Position numbers and translations under genes: made by a program. From an uncultured Clostridia bacterium (GTDB lineage Bacteria > Bacillota > Clostridia > Christensenellales > Borkfalkiaceae), in assembly GCA_947588985.1 (NCBI GenBank), contig CANQBG010000003.1, forward strand, positions 18,256 to 82,255: a DNA stretch of 64,000 nucleotides. The letters are read 5' to 3'. Under the pieces are notes generated by a model, which saw only the letters and a program-made list of their open reading frames with translations, was not told where the DNA came from and did no database searches. Positions 25,469 through 34,894 of this stretch are shown here, one piece after another. The stretch's first letter is position 1. Each line of letters opens with the position of its first letter.

Positions 25469-25498
25469 AGTATACCCCCGCGCGGCGGTCTCCGTCAA
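25469..25498 (-). promoter_or_regulatory. Promoter of comEC-holA
   Basis: Minus strand TTGACG (25498-25493), an 18-base spacer and TATACT (25474-25469). Confidence 0.65.
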
Positions 25499-25681
25499 GC
25501 GCTTCCGGCCATTTCCCCTTCAAAATATTCCGAGGAAGGCATAGCGGCGCGCAGGCGGAAGGCGAGAGCGGAGGCCTTCTTTAAGGCGTCTGCCCGTAGG
25601 GCGTTACGGCGCCGTCTTGGAAAGAGACCTTTTCGACGCGGGGTGGATTTGAGTTCGGTGAAGAGTAGCGTGTAGTTGCAT
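25495..25681 (-). pseudogene. Possible broken small ORF between pnp and comEC
   Basis: On the minus strand AAAGGAG is followed nine bases later by ATG 25681, but that frame stops after 25 codons. The neighbouring frame stays open for about 60 codons from NYTLLFTELKSTP to a TGA at 25495 and has plausible amino-acid composition (ALKKASALAFRLRAAM), yet no start codon. One frameshift near 25678 would join the two. It could be a decayed gene, a sequencing slip or chance in GC-rich DNA. I recognise no family. Confidence 0.25.
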
Positions 25682-25700
25682 GCGCCTTCGTCTCCTTTTC

Positions 25701-25731
25701 AAAAAAAGAAAGGCACGCGGCCTTTCTTTTT
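25701..25731 (-). terminator. Terminator of pnp
   Basis: Minus strand AAAAAGAAAGGC, five-base loop, GCCTTTCTTTTT and further T, beginning sixteen bases after the pnp stop. Confidence 0.88.
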
Positions 25732-25747
25732 GGGTTTTGGAAGAAAC

Positions 25748-27844
25748 TCAGGAGAGTTTTTCGAGCAGTTTGAAGTCGATGCCCTTCTCTCCGATCTTGA
25801 TGATGCGGACTTTGACGACGTCGCCCACGGAGAGGACGTCCTCCACCTTGTCGATGCGGCGGTCGCTCATCTTGGAGATGTGGATCATGCCGTCTTTGCC
25901 GGGGGCGAACTCGACGAACGCGCCCGTCTGGGAGAGGATCCGCACGACGCGGCCGATGAACATATCGCCCACCTCGGGGTCGTGCACGATGCTCTCGACG
26001 ATGGCCTTGGCCTTGAGCGCGGCCTCGCTGTCGCCGTAGGAGGCGATGCACACGGTGCCGTCGTCCTCGATGTCGATCTTGGTGCCCGTCTCGGCAATGA
26101 TGGAGTTGATGACCTTGCCCTGCTTCCCGACGACGTCTCCGATCTTCTCGGGGTCGATCTTGAAGAAGATGATGCGAGGCGCATACTTGGAGATCTCGGG
26201 GCTGACTTCGGGCACGCACTCGAGCATCTTGGAGAGGATGAACTCGCGGCCCTCGTTGGCCTGGTTGATGGCCGTGTGCATGATCTCCTCGGAGATGCCC
26301 TTGATCTTGATATCCATCTGAATGGCAGTGATGCCCTTCTTGGTCCCCGCGACTTTGAAGTCCATGTCCCCGAGGAAGTCCTCAAGGCCTTGGATATCGG
26401 TCATGACGCGGAATTCGCCCGTCTCCTGATTCTTGATGAGGCCCATGGCGACGCCCGCGACGGGAGCCTTGATGGGAACGCCCGCGTCCATGAGGGCCAT
26501 CGTCGAGCCGCACACGGAGGCCATCGAGGAGGAGCCGTTGGAGGAAAGGATGTCGTTGACCACGCGGATAGCGTAAGGGAACTCCTCTACGGGCGGGATG
26601 ACGGGGATGAGCGCGCGCTCCGCGAGGGCGCCGTGGCCGATCTCGCGGCGGCCGGGGCTGCGGAGGGCCTTGGCCTCACCCGTGCAGTAGCCGGGGAAGT
26701 TGTATTGGTGCATGTAGCGCTTCTCGGTCTCGTCGTCGAGCCCTTCGAGCTTCTGCGCCGCGGCGAGCATGTCGAGCGTGCACGTCGTGAGCGTCTGCGT
26801 CTGCCCTCTCGTAAACACGGCCGAACCGTGCGCGCGGGGAAGGACGTGCCGTTCGCACCAGATGGGACGGACGTCTTTGAGGCCTCTGCCGTCGGGGCGG
26901 ATGCCCTTATCGAAGATCTTGGCGCGGACCTTCTCCTTGGTGAGATAGTAAAGGCTATCCTTGATCTCGCGGGTATTCTCGGGGTAAATTTCCTTGAAGT
27001 GCTCCAAGGTCTCGGCGTCTACCTTGTCCTGCCGGGCCTGCCGCTCCTGACGGTCAAAGGTATCGAGCGCCCAGTCGAGCTTGTCCGAAGCATAGGCGCG
27101 GACGGCCGCGTCGATGTCCTCGGGGATGTGGTAGAGCGCGATCTCGCGCTTGGGCTTGCCCACGGCGGGGACGATGGTATCCTCGATGAAGGCGCAGATC
27201 TTGGAGATCTCGTTCTGGCCGAACATGATCGCGCCGACCATCTCGTCGTTGGAGACCTCGTTCGCGCCCGCCTCGATCATGAGGATGGCGTCTTTGGTGC
27301 CGGCAAGGTTGAGGTGAATGGTGCTCTTCTCGCGCTGGGCGGCGTCGGGATTGATGACATACTGCCCGTCTACGAGGCCGACGACGACGGAACCCGTGGG
27401 CCCGGCCCAAGGGATATCCGAGATGGCGAGGGCGATGGACGAGCCTACCATGGCGAGAGGCTCGGGCGCGACATCGGGCTCCACGGAGAGCGCCGTAGCG
27501 ATGACGACGACGTCGTTGAAGAAGCCCTTCGGGAAGAGCGGACGAAGGGGACGGTCGATGAGGCGGGCCGTCAAAATGGCCTTATCGGAGGCCCTTCCTT
27601 CCCTGCGTTTGAAACCGCCCGGGATCTTGCCGACGGCGTACATCTTCTCCTCGTAGTCCACCTGCAGGGGGAAGAAGTCGATGCCGTCGCGCGGGGTCTC
27701 GGACATGCAGACGTTGACCATGACGGCCGTCTCGCCGCATCTTACCACGCAGCTGCCGTTGGTCTGCTCGGCGTATTTGCCCGTCTCAACGACGACTTCT
27801 CTTCCGCCGACCGTAAATTTGAATTCTTTGTAGTTTGGTGTCAT
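25748..27844 (-). CDS. pnp: Polyribonucleotide nucleotidyltransferase (PNPase)
   Basis: 698 residues, normal length. Two RNase PH domains (GGREVVVETGKYA near the start; LPRAHGSAVFTRGQTQTL in the second), then a KH domain (KVINSIIAETGTKIDIEDDG) and an S1 domain (GRVVRILSQTGAFVEF). It degrades RNA 3' to 5' using phosphate and can add tails. rpsO lies upstream in the usual order, but about 550 bases of repeats separate the two and rpsO has its own terminator. Confidence 0.97.
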   Translation of the reverse strand: MTPNYKEFKFTVGGREVVVETGKYAEQTNGSCVVRCGETAVMVNVCMSETPRDGIDFFPLQVDYEEKMYAVGKIPGGFKRREGRASDKAILTARLIDRPLRPLFPKGFFNDVVVIATALSVEPDVAPEPLAMVGSSIALAISDIPWAGPTGSVVVGLVDGQYVINPDAAQREKSTIHLNLAGTKDAILMIEAGANEVSNDEMVGAIMFGQNEISKICAFIEDTIVPAVGKPKREIALYHIPEDIDAAVRAYASDKLDWALDTFDRQERQARQDKVDAETLEHFKEIYPENTREIKDSLYYLTKEKVRAKIFDKGIRPDGRGLKDVRPIWCERHVLPRAHGSAVFTRGQTQTLTTCTLDMLAAAQKLEGLDDETEKRYMHQYNFPGYCTGEAKALRSPGRREIGHGALAERALIPVIPPVEEFPYAIRVVNDILSSNGSSSMASVCGSTMALMDAGVPIKAPVAGVAMGLIKNQETGEFRVMTDIQGLEDFLGDMDFKVAGTKKGITAIQMDIKIKGISEEIMHTAINQANEGREFILSKMLECVPEVSPEISKYAPRIIFFKIDPEKIGDVVGKQGKVINSIIAETGTKIDIEDDGTVCIASYGDSEAALKAKAIVESIVHDPEVGDMFIGRVVRILSQTGAFVEFAPGKDGMIHISKMSDRRIDKVEDVLSVGDVVKVRIIKIGEKGIDFKLLEKLS

Positions 27845-27909
27845 GATTCTCTATACTCCTATTCTTTGCCCCCGTGCCCCGTGGCCCGGGAAGCGATTTT
27901 CAAAATTGG

Positions 27910-28155
27910 TTCACGAATTTTTCCTTAGCGGAAAAATTCCGTGAGGGGTGAAGTTGGTACATCTCATAACTTCGTCGGCCGCAACTTTGTCTGTTCTCAA
28001 AGACAAGAAGCCGAAAGGGTTCGGCAAATTGGGTCGCGCAGCGCAAAAGCGTGGTTTTGCTCGCGCATGAAATCGGAACTTGTTCACGAATTTTGTTTTG
28101 CAAGAGCGCAAAACAAAATTCCGTGAGGGGTGAAGTTGGTTCATCTCAAAACTTG
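27910..28155. repeat. Two copies of a palindromic intergenic element
   Basis: Copy 1 (about 27910-27973) and copy 2 (about 28083-28155) share TTCACGAATTTT, the inverted AAAATTCCGTG and then TGAGGGGTGAAGTTGGT plus CATCTCA. Each is a long hairpin; the second extends its stem with GTTTTGC/GCAAAAC. The two differ in the loop but keep the pairing, as REP-like elements do. Short open frames through them look like artefacts. Confidence 0.75.
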
Positions 28156-28227
28156 ACGTGGAAGCCCTACCCCCGCTGGGGGGAGGGTGGCACGGCGTAG
28201 CCGTGACGAGTGGGGGGGGCATTCCTC

Positions 28228-28345
28228 AAGATACACTCCCCACTCCCTTCGTTCGGGGTCGGTATGAGGAGAAGGTCCCCCGTCGGCCTCCGTGCAGTGG
28301 GTCGGTATGAGGAGAGGATTCCCCGCTCACTCCGCGAGCGGCCGC
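28228..28345. repeat. Dispersed repeat fragment shared with 58.7-59.0 kb
   Basis: The minus strand reads CTCATACCGACCC, an AAGG-AGTG segment and TGTATCTTGA, the same order found twice on the plus strand at 58703 and 58918. A second GGTCGGTATGAGGAG lies at about 28292. The rest of the pnp-rpsO gap holds GC-rich short palindromes and no gene I can support. Confidence 0.55.
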
Positions 28346-28356
28346 CTGCGGTTTCA

Positions 28357-28385
28357 ACAAAAAAGGGCGGACAAAAGCGCCGCCC
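28357..28385 (-). terminator. Terminator of rpsO
   Basis: Minus strand GGGCGG pairs with CCGCCC around a nine-base loop, followed by six T. Confidence 0.82.
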
Positions 28386-28397
28386 CTTCCGTTTGGG

Positions 28398-28652
28398 TCA
28401 TTTCCTGAGACCGAGACTCTCGACAATGGCTCTGTAGCGTGCGATATCTTTGGCCTTGAGGTAGTCCAAAAGTCCGCGGCGCTTACCGACCATCTTCAAA
28501 AGTCCGCGACGGGAGTGATTATCGTGCTTGTGCTCTTTGAGGTGCTCGTTGAGGTGGTTGATGCGTTCGGTGAGGAGCGCGATCTGGACCTCGGGAGACC
28601 CCGTGTCACCCTCGTGTTGCGCGTACTTCGCGATGATTTCGTTCTTTTCCAT
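28398..28652 (-). CDS. rpsO: Ribosomal protein S15
   Basis: 84 residues; [19 protein letters not shown] and [16 protein letters not shown] are signature stretches of uS15. AGGAGG lies nine bases before the ATG. It is a primary 16S rRNA binder in the small-subunit platform. Confidence 0.98.
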   Translation of the reverse strand: MEKNEIIAKYAQHEGDTGSPEVQIALLTERINHLNEHLKEHKHDNHSRRGLLKMVGKRRGLLDYLKAKDIARYRAIVESLGLRK

Positions 28653-28744
28653 TTGCGTTTATCCTCCTATGGAATTTGCCCTTGGGCATGACGCGCACGC
28701 CAAGCCATGCGTGGAGAGCGCACCGCCTCGCGTACGTCAAATAT

Positions 28745-28773
28745 AGAATAGCATATTTTTCGGGGCTTGTCAA
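28745..28773 (-). promoter_or_regulatory. Promoter of rpsO
   Basis: Minus strand TTGACA (28773-28768), a 17-base spacer and TATTCT (28750-28745), with a leader of about 85 bases. Confidence 0.78.
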
Positions 28774-28849
28774 AGGATTTTGCCCCCTTCGGCAAGTTTT
28801 TTCGGGAATCGGCCGAAATTCGGCGCCGCCTCCCCTCTTTTGCGGGCCG

Positions 28850-29740
28850 CTATGCGAAGGTGTGCGCCTCGAGGAAGGAGAGCACCTTCCCGATGGCCGT
28901 CTCGAGCGCTTCGCCGCCGAAGCCGTGCCCCGCGCCGGGGATGACGGTGAGATCGGTGCGCGCCGCGCCGTAGGTCTCCACCGCGCGGTCGATATACGTC
29001 TTTCTCACAAGCTCGTCCTGATCGCCCCACACGATGCACACGTCCCCCGCAAAATTGCCAATGACGGCGTAGGGATCGAGATCTTGCACCGAGCGGATGA
29101 ACTTCGCGCCGATGGAGTAGCCCATGAGCGGGGTATCCTGCTCGGGCTTGCCACGCCAATCATCGGGGATGTTGAGGGCGGGGAAGTACATGGCGATCGC
29201 CGCGACGTCCTTCTTGAGATCGGCCGCCGTGAGCGCGGTGACGAACCCGCCCTGACTGCCGCCGAAGAGGAATACCTGCGTCGCATCGACGTTTTTGCGC
29301 TTTTGGATGCGCTTGACGGCGGCTTTGAGGTCCTCCTTCATGGTGAAGGGGGTGTAGTCGGCGGGGCCCCGCCCCGTGCTCAGCCCGCTCGCCTGTGCGC
29401 CGCAAAAATCAAAGGCGTAACACACATAGCCGCGCGCGGCAAAGCGGTTGCATTCGGCCGTGAAGTCGGAGAAGTGCCCGTTGAAGCCGTGGCTCAGGAT
29501 CACGGCGGGGAACTTGCCCTCCCCCTGCGGCTCATAGAGCTCGCCATAGAGCTCGATCTCCGCGCCCTCGGAATCGGTGTAGCCGACGCGGTAGGTCTGC
29601 TTTTCCACCTCGTAGCGATACTCCGCGGGAAGCTCCCGCAGCGGTCGATCCTTCATTCCGTCCTCCCCGCCGCAGCCCGTGCAGAGCGCGGCCAATGCGA
29701 GGACGATGGCGGCCCCGCAAGCAAATTTTTTTCTGTTCAT
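28850..29740 (-). CDS. Secreted lipoprotein alpha/beta hydrolase
   Basis: 296 residues from ATG 29740 (GGGAGGGAAT upstream). The signal peptide ends at the lipobox ALCTGC. The hydrolase core shows VILSHGFNGH (oxyanion loop), the nucleophile elbow GGSQGG, the acid in WGDQDELV and the His in GAGHGFGG. The family includes esterases and acyl-peptidases; FDFCGAQASGLSTG resembles dienelactone-hydrolase-like esterases. It is likely anchored on the outer face of the membrane. It follows the InlB-repeat lipoprotein by 66 bases and may share its transcript. Confidence 0.85.
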   Translation of the reverse strand: MNRKKFACGAAIVLALAALCTGCGGEDGMKDRPLRELPAEYRYEVEKQTYRVGYTDSEGAEIELYGELYEPQGEGKFPAVILSHGFNGHFSDFTAECNRFAARGYVCYAFDFCGAQASGLSTGRGPADYTPFTMKEDLKAAVKRIQKRKNVDATQVFLFGGSQGGFVTALTAADLKKDVAAIAMYFPALNIPDDWRGKPEQDTPLMGYSIGAKFIRSVQDLDPYAVIGNFAGDVCIVWGDQDELVRKTYIDRAVETYGAARTDLTVIPGAGHGFGGEALETAIGKVLSFLEAHTFA

Positions 29741-29806
29741 ATTCCCTCCCAATGCGCCGCAGCGCATGATTTTCTTACGTTATATCTCGGACATGCCCCC
29801 CTCCGA

Positions 29807-32800
29807 TCACGTCTCGGAGAGAGTGACGGTGAACGTCGGGCGGCCCTCGCTATCGTCCTCTCCCGCCGTGACGACGAGCGTGTAGGTGTGCTCCTCTCCG
29901 TCCCGCGTGCCGGTGACAGTGACGGTCTCTCCCTCCACGCGGAGGTCTTTGGGGTCGGAGAGCCAGTCGTAGCGGCCGTGGTCGGCGGTAAAGACGCCGA
30001 AGCCGACGACGCGCACCTTGCCCTCTTCATCGAGGAAGAGATTGACGAGGCACTCCCGCAAGACGACGACTTGCACAAATTCATACTCCTCAACGGTGAC
30101 GCCCGTGACGGCGCCCTCGGCGCTGCGGGCGAAGGTGACAAGATACCCCTTGCCCCATGTGCAGGTGCCCGTCGTGCCCTCCTCTTCCACGCCGTCCATG
30201 TCCACGAGCCACACGCCCGTGCCGTAGCCGTCGACGAGGTAGCCTGTATCGTAGGCGACGACGGCCTTTTCCTCGGCCTTACGGATGAGGGTGACGGCGA
30301 TAGGCTGCCCGATGGCGGGATTGGCGGCCTTATCGGCAACGTAGCCCGGCGCGGTGGAGAATTGGGTGTAGGCGAGAGACTTCACGCGGACGGTGTATTC
30401 CGCCGTATCGAAGTCCTCCACGGTATAGAGGCCGTAGGCCCAATAGTAGTTGCCGCCCTGATAGTATTCATAGTAATCGATGGCGTAGCGCGTCCCGTTA
30501 TAGAGGAAGATGATCTCCATGCGATCGCCGTAGCTCGGGACATGCCCCACGCAGAGCACGTCGCTTGCGGGGATCCCTTCGAAGGTGATGGGCGTGGGAT
30601 CGGAGCCGTCATAGAGATAGAAGAAACTACCCGAATAGACGACGTCCTCATAGACGATGGGCCCGAAGCCCACGGAGGCCTTTTCGATATAGCCGCCGCG
30701 ATAGATGGGCTGCTTATTCGAATCCAGCTCGTCGCCCGGGATATAGCGCGCGTTGTGGTCGAGAAGGCGCACGCTGTTATAGCCCGCTGTCACGGTGAAG
30801 GCGTTCTGCGCGCCCGGTGCATAGGTGAAGGCGATGGGATAGACGTTGTGTCCGTAAGTGACGGTGGGCGCAAACTGACTGCCCGTGCCCATGAGGCTGC
30901 CGCTCGTGTAGACGCTGAGGCGGAAGCCCTCATACTTCATCTCCCCGATCGTAAACGTCGCGGAGACGTTTGCATTGGTATTGCCGTTGGGCATGAAGGT
31001 CAAGACGGCGTCGAGCGGGGCCATGTTGTTGTAGGCCTTGCCGTCCGCGCCGAGGATCTCCACCTTCCCGCTGAGGACAAGTTCCCGCCCGTCCCAACGG
31101 TAGTAGGTCTTTTCCCCATAGGAATAGGTCTCGCCGCCGGGGACGGGGAGATGAAGAGGCGTCTCGGTGAGGAACACGAGCGCCTCGTCTCCCTTGACGA
31201 GATAGGGCCCTTGGGCCGCGCCGACGTAGGCGGTGCCGTCCGTGCCAAAGACGACGCTCTCCAATGCGGAATTGAAGTAGACGGAGGCGTACTGCGCATA
31301 GTCATTCATGAGGAAGGTGCCGTTTGCGGCGAGCGCCATGTAGTAGACGACGCCCTCCGCGGGGCCCACTTCCTCCACGGTGAAGGCGACGACGTTATAC
31401 TCCGCGGAAATGACCTCATAGCTCCCGGCAAGACTTGCAAATTCCATGGTTGCGAGGGTACCATGTCCGAAACCGTCGAGGGTGAGGACGTTCCACGCCT
31501 CGTCGAGGAAGAGGCCGAGCGTGGCCGTACTCTGCACGAGCGCGGCATACTGCCCGGACATCTCGCCATAGACGAAGGCCACCCGGTAGTTGGCTTCGGG
31601 ATAGGCGCTCCCGAGGGAGACGTCGCGGAGGAGATACTCGGGATAGCCGCCGCCCGGTTCGTAGACGGCGTCGAGGTCGGTATACGTCCCCGAGGAGACA
31701 AGGGTCTCGCCGTCCGCGCGGAAGATCTTCACGCCGCCTTCGCCGTCGAACTTGGCGAGGTAGCCGTCTCCGATGGGCTCATAGTTGGTATCGAGGAGCT
31801 GCCACATGCGGCTGCTCGCCCAGTCGATGGGCGCAAACGCGGCGCCGTTCAGGATGAAGATGCGCTCGCGCTCGCCTTCCGCCCCTTCGGAGAGGGAAAC
31901 CTGGTCGCCCGTGCGCACATAGTAGCATTCCTCGACTGCGCCGTCCGCACCGGTGTAGCGCGCGCGGCAGAAGCCGTCGAGAAGGAGGGCGGAGCCGTCC
32001 TCCGCCGTATAGGTGCCCGCCGTGCCCGCAATATAGACGGAGGTGAGCAGGGTGCTTCCCGTGAGCTCGAGCTGATAAATTTCGCAAAACCGCAACACTT
32101 CCTCGCCGCCGATGGTGAGGGTGTAGATGGGATCGCCCAAGGCGGTCGTCTCCGCGGCCCTCTGCCATGTGCCCGCGCGGAAGCTGCTTCCGTCGTCGTC
32201 GGTGTAGCGGGCCCTGCCCTCGCTGTCGCGATACATCGCGCGGGCGCCGTAGCCGGCCGTGCCCGCCCCCGCCTCGGGCACGATGAGCACGAGCTGCTCG
32301 GTGTAGGGAACGCTCCTTCCCGAGACCTTGCCCGTCTCGTCCGTCGTGAGGACATAGTACTGCGTGACGACGTCTCCCAGCGGCGTCGCATAGACAAGGG
32401 TGCCGTAGGTGGAGGAGAAGCCGTATTCGCTCTGCGCCTTGGTGAACTGCGCCTCGTAGATCTCGCCGCTCGACGTATAGTAGAGGGAGCCGAGGCCGCC
32501 CGCCGTCACCGTTCGCGTGGTAAGGACGTGCTCGCCGCCGCCGAGGTCGGTCTCCTCCCAATAGATCTCGCCGTTGCGCTCCAAAACGCAGTAGACGTCG
32601 TAATTTTCATAGGTCTCCGTGCTCGTGACGCTGGAAGTATAGAATTTCAACGTCTCCGCGACTTCGTCCTCGTAGCCTTCGAGGACCCATTCGCGGGTGA
32701 AGGTGACGAGGCGGAAGCGGGAGGTCCCGCCGATCACCTCGATCGCATACGTCCCCCGCCCCACGAGCAGGAGCTCGCTCTCGTCCTCGGAGGGAAGATA

Positions 32801-34882
32801 GACCTCCGCGCGCAGGACGTTTTCCTTGGCCGCATAGAGGAAGAGGAAGGGAGGTTGCAGGGAGTTGCCGTCCATGAAGCGATAGGCGGTGTAGGGATCG
32901 TGCGCCGCCTCAGTATAGGGCTCGAAGGTGTGCGCCGTGAGGTTGAGTTTGAAGAGAACGGGCTCCGCCGCGCCCTCCGGATAGACGGAGACGAGCGTCC
33001 CCTCCAAGAGCGAGGTCTGCACCGTGTACGCACCCGTGACCTCGGAGCTGCCCCCCGCGTAGTGCGCGCTGTCCTCGAATACGCCGAAGCCGTCGAGGGT
33101 AAGCGTCGTGCCGTCCGGGCCCTCGTAGTCGCCGTAGTAGCGGTCGGCCGCGACATAGCCGTCGTAGCCCTCAACCACCTCGGGCACGGTGTAGACGTAG
33201 TTATAGACGTAGCCCGGGGCGCCGCCCGTGAGCAGGCCGAGGGAGTCGTAGAGACGGCAGACGATCCTATAGATCCTGTAGTCCGTATTCCGGATAACGA
33301 TGGTATCCTCTACATAGTAGCGGCCCTCATACTGCGCGGCGTTGACCGTATCGAGCAGGGAGACGTTGCCGTAACCGTCGAGGGCGAGGAGCATGGATTG
33401 CGTAGTGAAGCCCGTGCCCTCCTCGAAGTCCAACATGGTGAAGTCCACATAGAAGCCCGCCTCGGTGCCCGCCTCCGAGAACACGGCGGGATACTTGAAT
33501 TGGTCGCCGTGGACGGGCAGGAAGCGGAACTGCTTGGAATCGCTCACAAAGCGGAAGTCGCCCCACTCGGTATCGTAGACGGCGACGCCCGCCGTCGCCT
33601 TTCCGCCCTCGGTGTATGTGGCGTTGAGGTATTCGTCGATCGTGAGCGTGCGCGTGGGATCGTATTGCTCCGTCACGGCAGGATCGGCGGAATTTTCGAA
33701 GAAGATATAGGTATCCGCGATGTCGGTGCGCAGATAGGAATACTGCGCTCCGTACACCCTACCCTCGAGCATGGTATGCCCGTTTTGCGTGAAGGTGAAG
33801 TCGTTGCCCGTGCGGGTGCCCGTAAATTCCATGCCGCCGCGAAGAAGGATTGCCTTGCCCGGTTCGAGGCGGGGGAAGAAGATGAGGTCGGCGCTGCCAT
33901 AGCGGTCGGTATACCCCAAATCCCACACGGCGAAGAGGATGAAGGGCCCGTTTAAGACGATGGTCTGCCCCGCGGTGTACTCCACGTCGCCCGTGGGCGC
34001 CGTGCTCCAGCCCGCGAAGCGATACCCTTCGCGCACGAAGGGACAATCGAGCAGTTTCACGGCCTGTTCATAGACCCCGCTCCCGATCTCCGCCTCGTCC
34101 TCTTCGCCGCCGCTACGGTAGACGATGTTGTACTGCGCGCGGTCGTAGTAGAAGCGGTAGACGTTGGCGGAGGCGTCCTCGGAGAGGGTGCGCGTCGTCA
34201 CGGGCTCGCCGCTTTCGGGAGCCTCGTTGAGTTCGTAGTGCGCGATCGCGGGAGCCTCGGGCGAATAGCTCTCCCCCAAATACCATGTCCCACCCGTGAG
34301 GTCCTCGTCGCTGCGGACGAAGGACGTCCCCGAGAGGTTTTCGAGGTACACCTCCACGGTGTACGAGACGAGATACTTGGCCGTGACCGTCGCGGCCGAA
34401 TCGGGCATGCGCGCGGAGGCCGTGAGCTGTGCGCCGTTATAGAACCATGCGCCGAAGGGGAAGCCGCTCCGTGCGGGGACGATCCCCTCGAGGGCCGCGA
34501 GAATGCTCGTGCCCGGCTTGACCCAGACATGCTCCACGGAGGCCGTGCCGCCGCCGAGGTCGAGGGTGAGCTCTCGCCCTTCCGCCCATTTGGCATAATA
34601 TTTGGTGTCCTTTTCGGGGGCCGTGAGCGTTCCGCGCACGCCTTCGCCCTCATAGGAGGAACTCGCGTACCAGCCCTCGAAGGCATAGCCCTCCCTTACG
34701 GGCGTCTCGAGCGCGACCTGCTCTCCCGGCGCTACCTCGAGAGAGGCGACGGGGGAACCTCCCGCTGCGTCGAAGGAGAGGGTGACGGTGCTCTTGCTCC
34801 CGCCGCAGGCCGCAAAGAGCAGGCCGACCGCCGCCGTGAGCGCGAGCGCAAGAATGGTGAGAATGCGGTTGCGTATTTTCAT
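29807..34882 (-). CDS. Giant InlB-repeat lipoprotein
   Basis: 1691 residues starting at ATG 34882 (TTGGAGA upstream). The signal peptide ends with lipobox FAAC. One clear InlB-type beta-grasp repeat (about 35-100: LSFDAAGGSPVASLEV, EGYAFEGWYAS, KYYAKW) is followed by two weaker ones. The rest consists of many beta-rich segments, several opening with a LTLDGFG or LLLDGF motif followed ten to twenty residues later by GxYxV, which suggests repeated small beta-barrels. Tyr and Gly are abundant and cysteine is nearly absent. It is presumably a surface-exposed binding protein; no catalytic motif seen. It starts twelve bases after the thioredoxin-type lipoprotein, in one operon. Confidence 0.85.
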   Translation of the reverse strand: MKIRNRILTILALALTAAVGLLFAACGGSKSTVTLSFDAAGGSPVASLEVAPGEQVALETPVREGYAFEGWYASSSYEGEGVRGTLTAPEKDTKYYAKWAEGRELTLDLGGGTASVEHVWVKPGTSILAALEGIVPARSGFPFGAWFYNGAQLTASARMPDSAATVTAKYLVSYTVEVYLENLSGTSFVRSDEDLTGGTWYLGESYSPEAPAIAHYELNEAPESGEPVTTRTLSEDASANVYRFYYDRAQYNIVYRSGGEEDEAEIGSGVYEQAVKLLDCPFVREGYRFAGWSTAPTGDVEYTAGQTIVLNGPFILFAVWDLGYTDRYGSADLIFFPRLEPGKAILLRGGMEFTGTRTGNDFTFTQNGHTMLEGRVYGAQYSYLRTDIADTYIFFENSADPAVTEQYDPTRTLTIDEYLNATYTEGGKATAGVAVYDTEWGDFRFVSDSKQFRFLPVHGDQFKYPAVFSEAGTEAGFYVDFTMLDFEEGTGFTTQSMLLALDGYGNVSLLDTVNAAQYEGRYYVEDTIVIRNTDYRIYRIVCRLYDSLGLLTGGAPGYVYNYVYTVPEVVEGYDGYVAADRYYGDYEGPDGTTLTLDGFGVFEDSAHYAGGSSEVTGAYTVQTSLLEGTLVSVYPEGAAEPVLFKLNLTAHTFEPYTEAAHDPYTAYRFMDGNSLQPPFLFLYAAKENVLRAEVYLPSEDESELLLVGRGTYAIEVIGGTSRFRLVTFTREWVLEGYEDEVAETLKFYTSSVTSTETYENYDVYCVLERNGEIYWEETDLGGGEHVLTTRTVTAGGLGSLYYTSSGEIYEAQFTKAQSEYGFSSTYGTLVYATPLGDVVTQYYVLTTDETGKVSGRSVPYTEQLVLIVPEAGAGTAGYGARAMYRDSEGRARYTDDDGSSFRAGTWQRAAETTALGDPIYTLTIGGEEVLRFCEIYQLELTGSTLLTSVYIAGTAGTYTAEDGSALLLDGFCRARYTGADGAVEECYYVRTGDQVSLSEGAEGERERIFILNGAAFAPIDWASSRMWQLLDTNYEPIGDGYLAKFDGEGGVKIFRADGETLVSSGTYTDLDAVYEPGGGYPEYLLRDVSLGSAYPEANYRVAFVYGEMSGQYAALVQSTATLGLFLDEAWNVLTLDGFGHGTLATMEFASLAGSYEVISAEYNVVAFTVEEVGPAEGVVYYMALAANGTFLMNDYAQYASVYFNSALESVVFGTDGTAYVGAAQGPYLVKGDEALVFLTETPLHLPVPGGETYSYGEKTYYRWDGRELVLSGKVEILGADGKAYNNMAPLDAVLTFMPNGNTNANVSATFTIGEMKYEGFRLSVYTSGSLMGTGSQFAPTVTYGHNVYPIAFTYAPGAQNAFTVTAGYNSVRLLDHNARYIPGDELDSNKQPIYRGGYIEKASVGFGPIVYEDVVYSGSFFYLYDGSDPTPITFEGIPASDVLCVGHVPSYGDRMEIIFLYNGTRYAIDYYEYYQGGNYYWAYGLYTVEDFDTAEYTVRVKSLAYTQFSTAPGYVADKAANPAIGQPIAVTLIRKAEEKAVVAYDTGYLVDGYGTGVWLVDMDGVEEEGTTGTCTWGKGYLVTFARSAEGAVTGVTVEEYEFVQVVVLRECLVNLFLDEEGKVRVVGFGVFTADHGRYDWLSDPKDLRVEGETVTVTGTRDGEEHTYTLVVTAGEDDSEGRPTFTVTLSET

Positions 34883-34894
34883 AATGTTCTCCAA

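Noticed and set aside
27900..28222. Short minus-strand frames between pnp and rpsO with similar ends
   Set aside because: They lie entirely in palindromic repeats and their similarity comes from the repeat DNA.
28676..33955. A plus-strand open frame of about 1759 codons
   Set aside because: It is antisense to the InlB-repeat lipoprotein and only reflects its GC-rich codon pattern; no ribosome site, no domain, odd composition.
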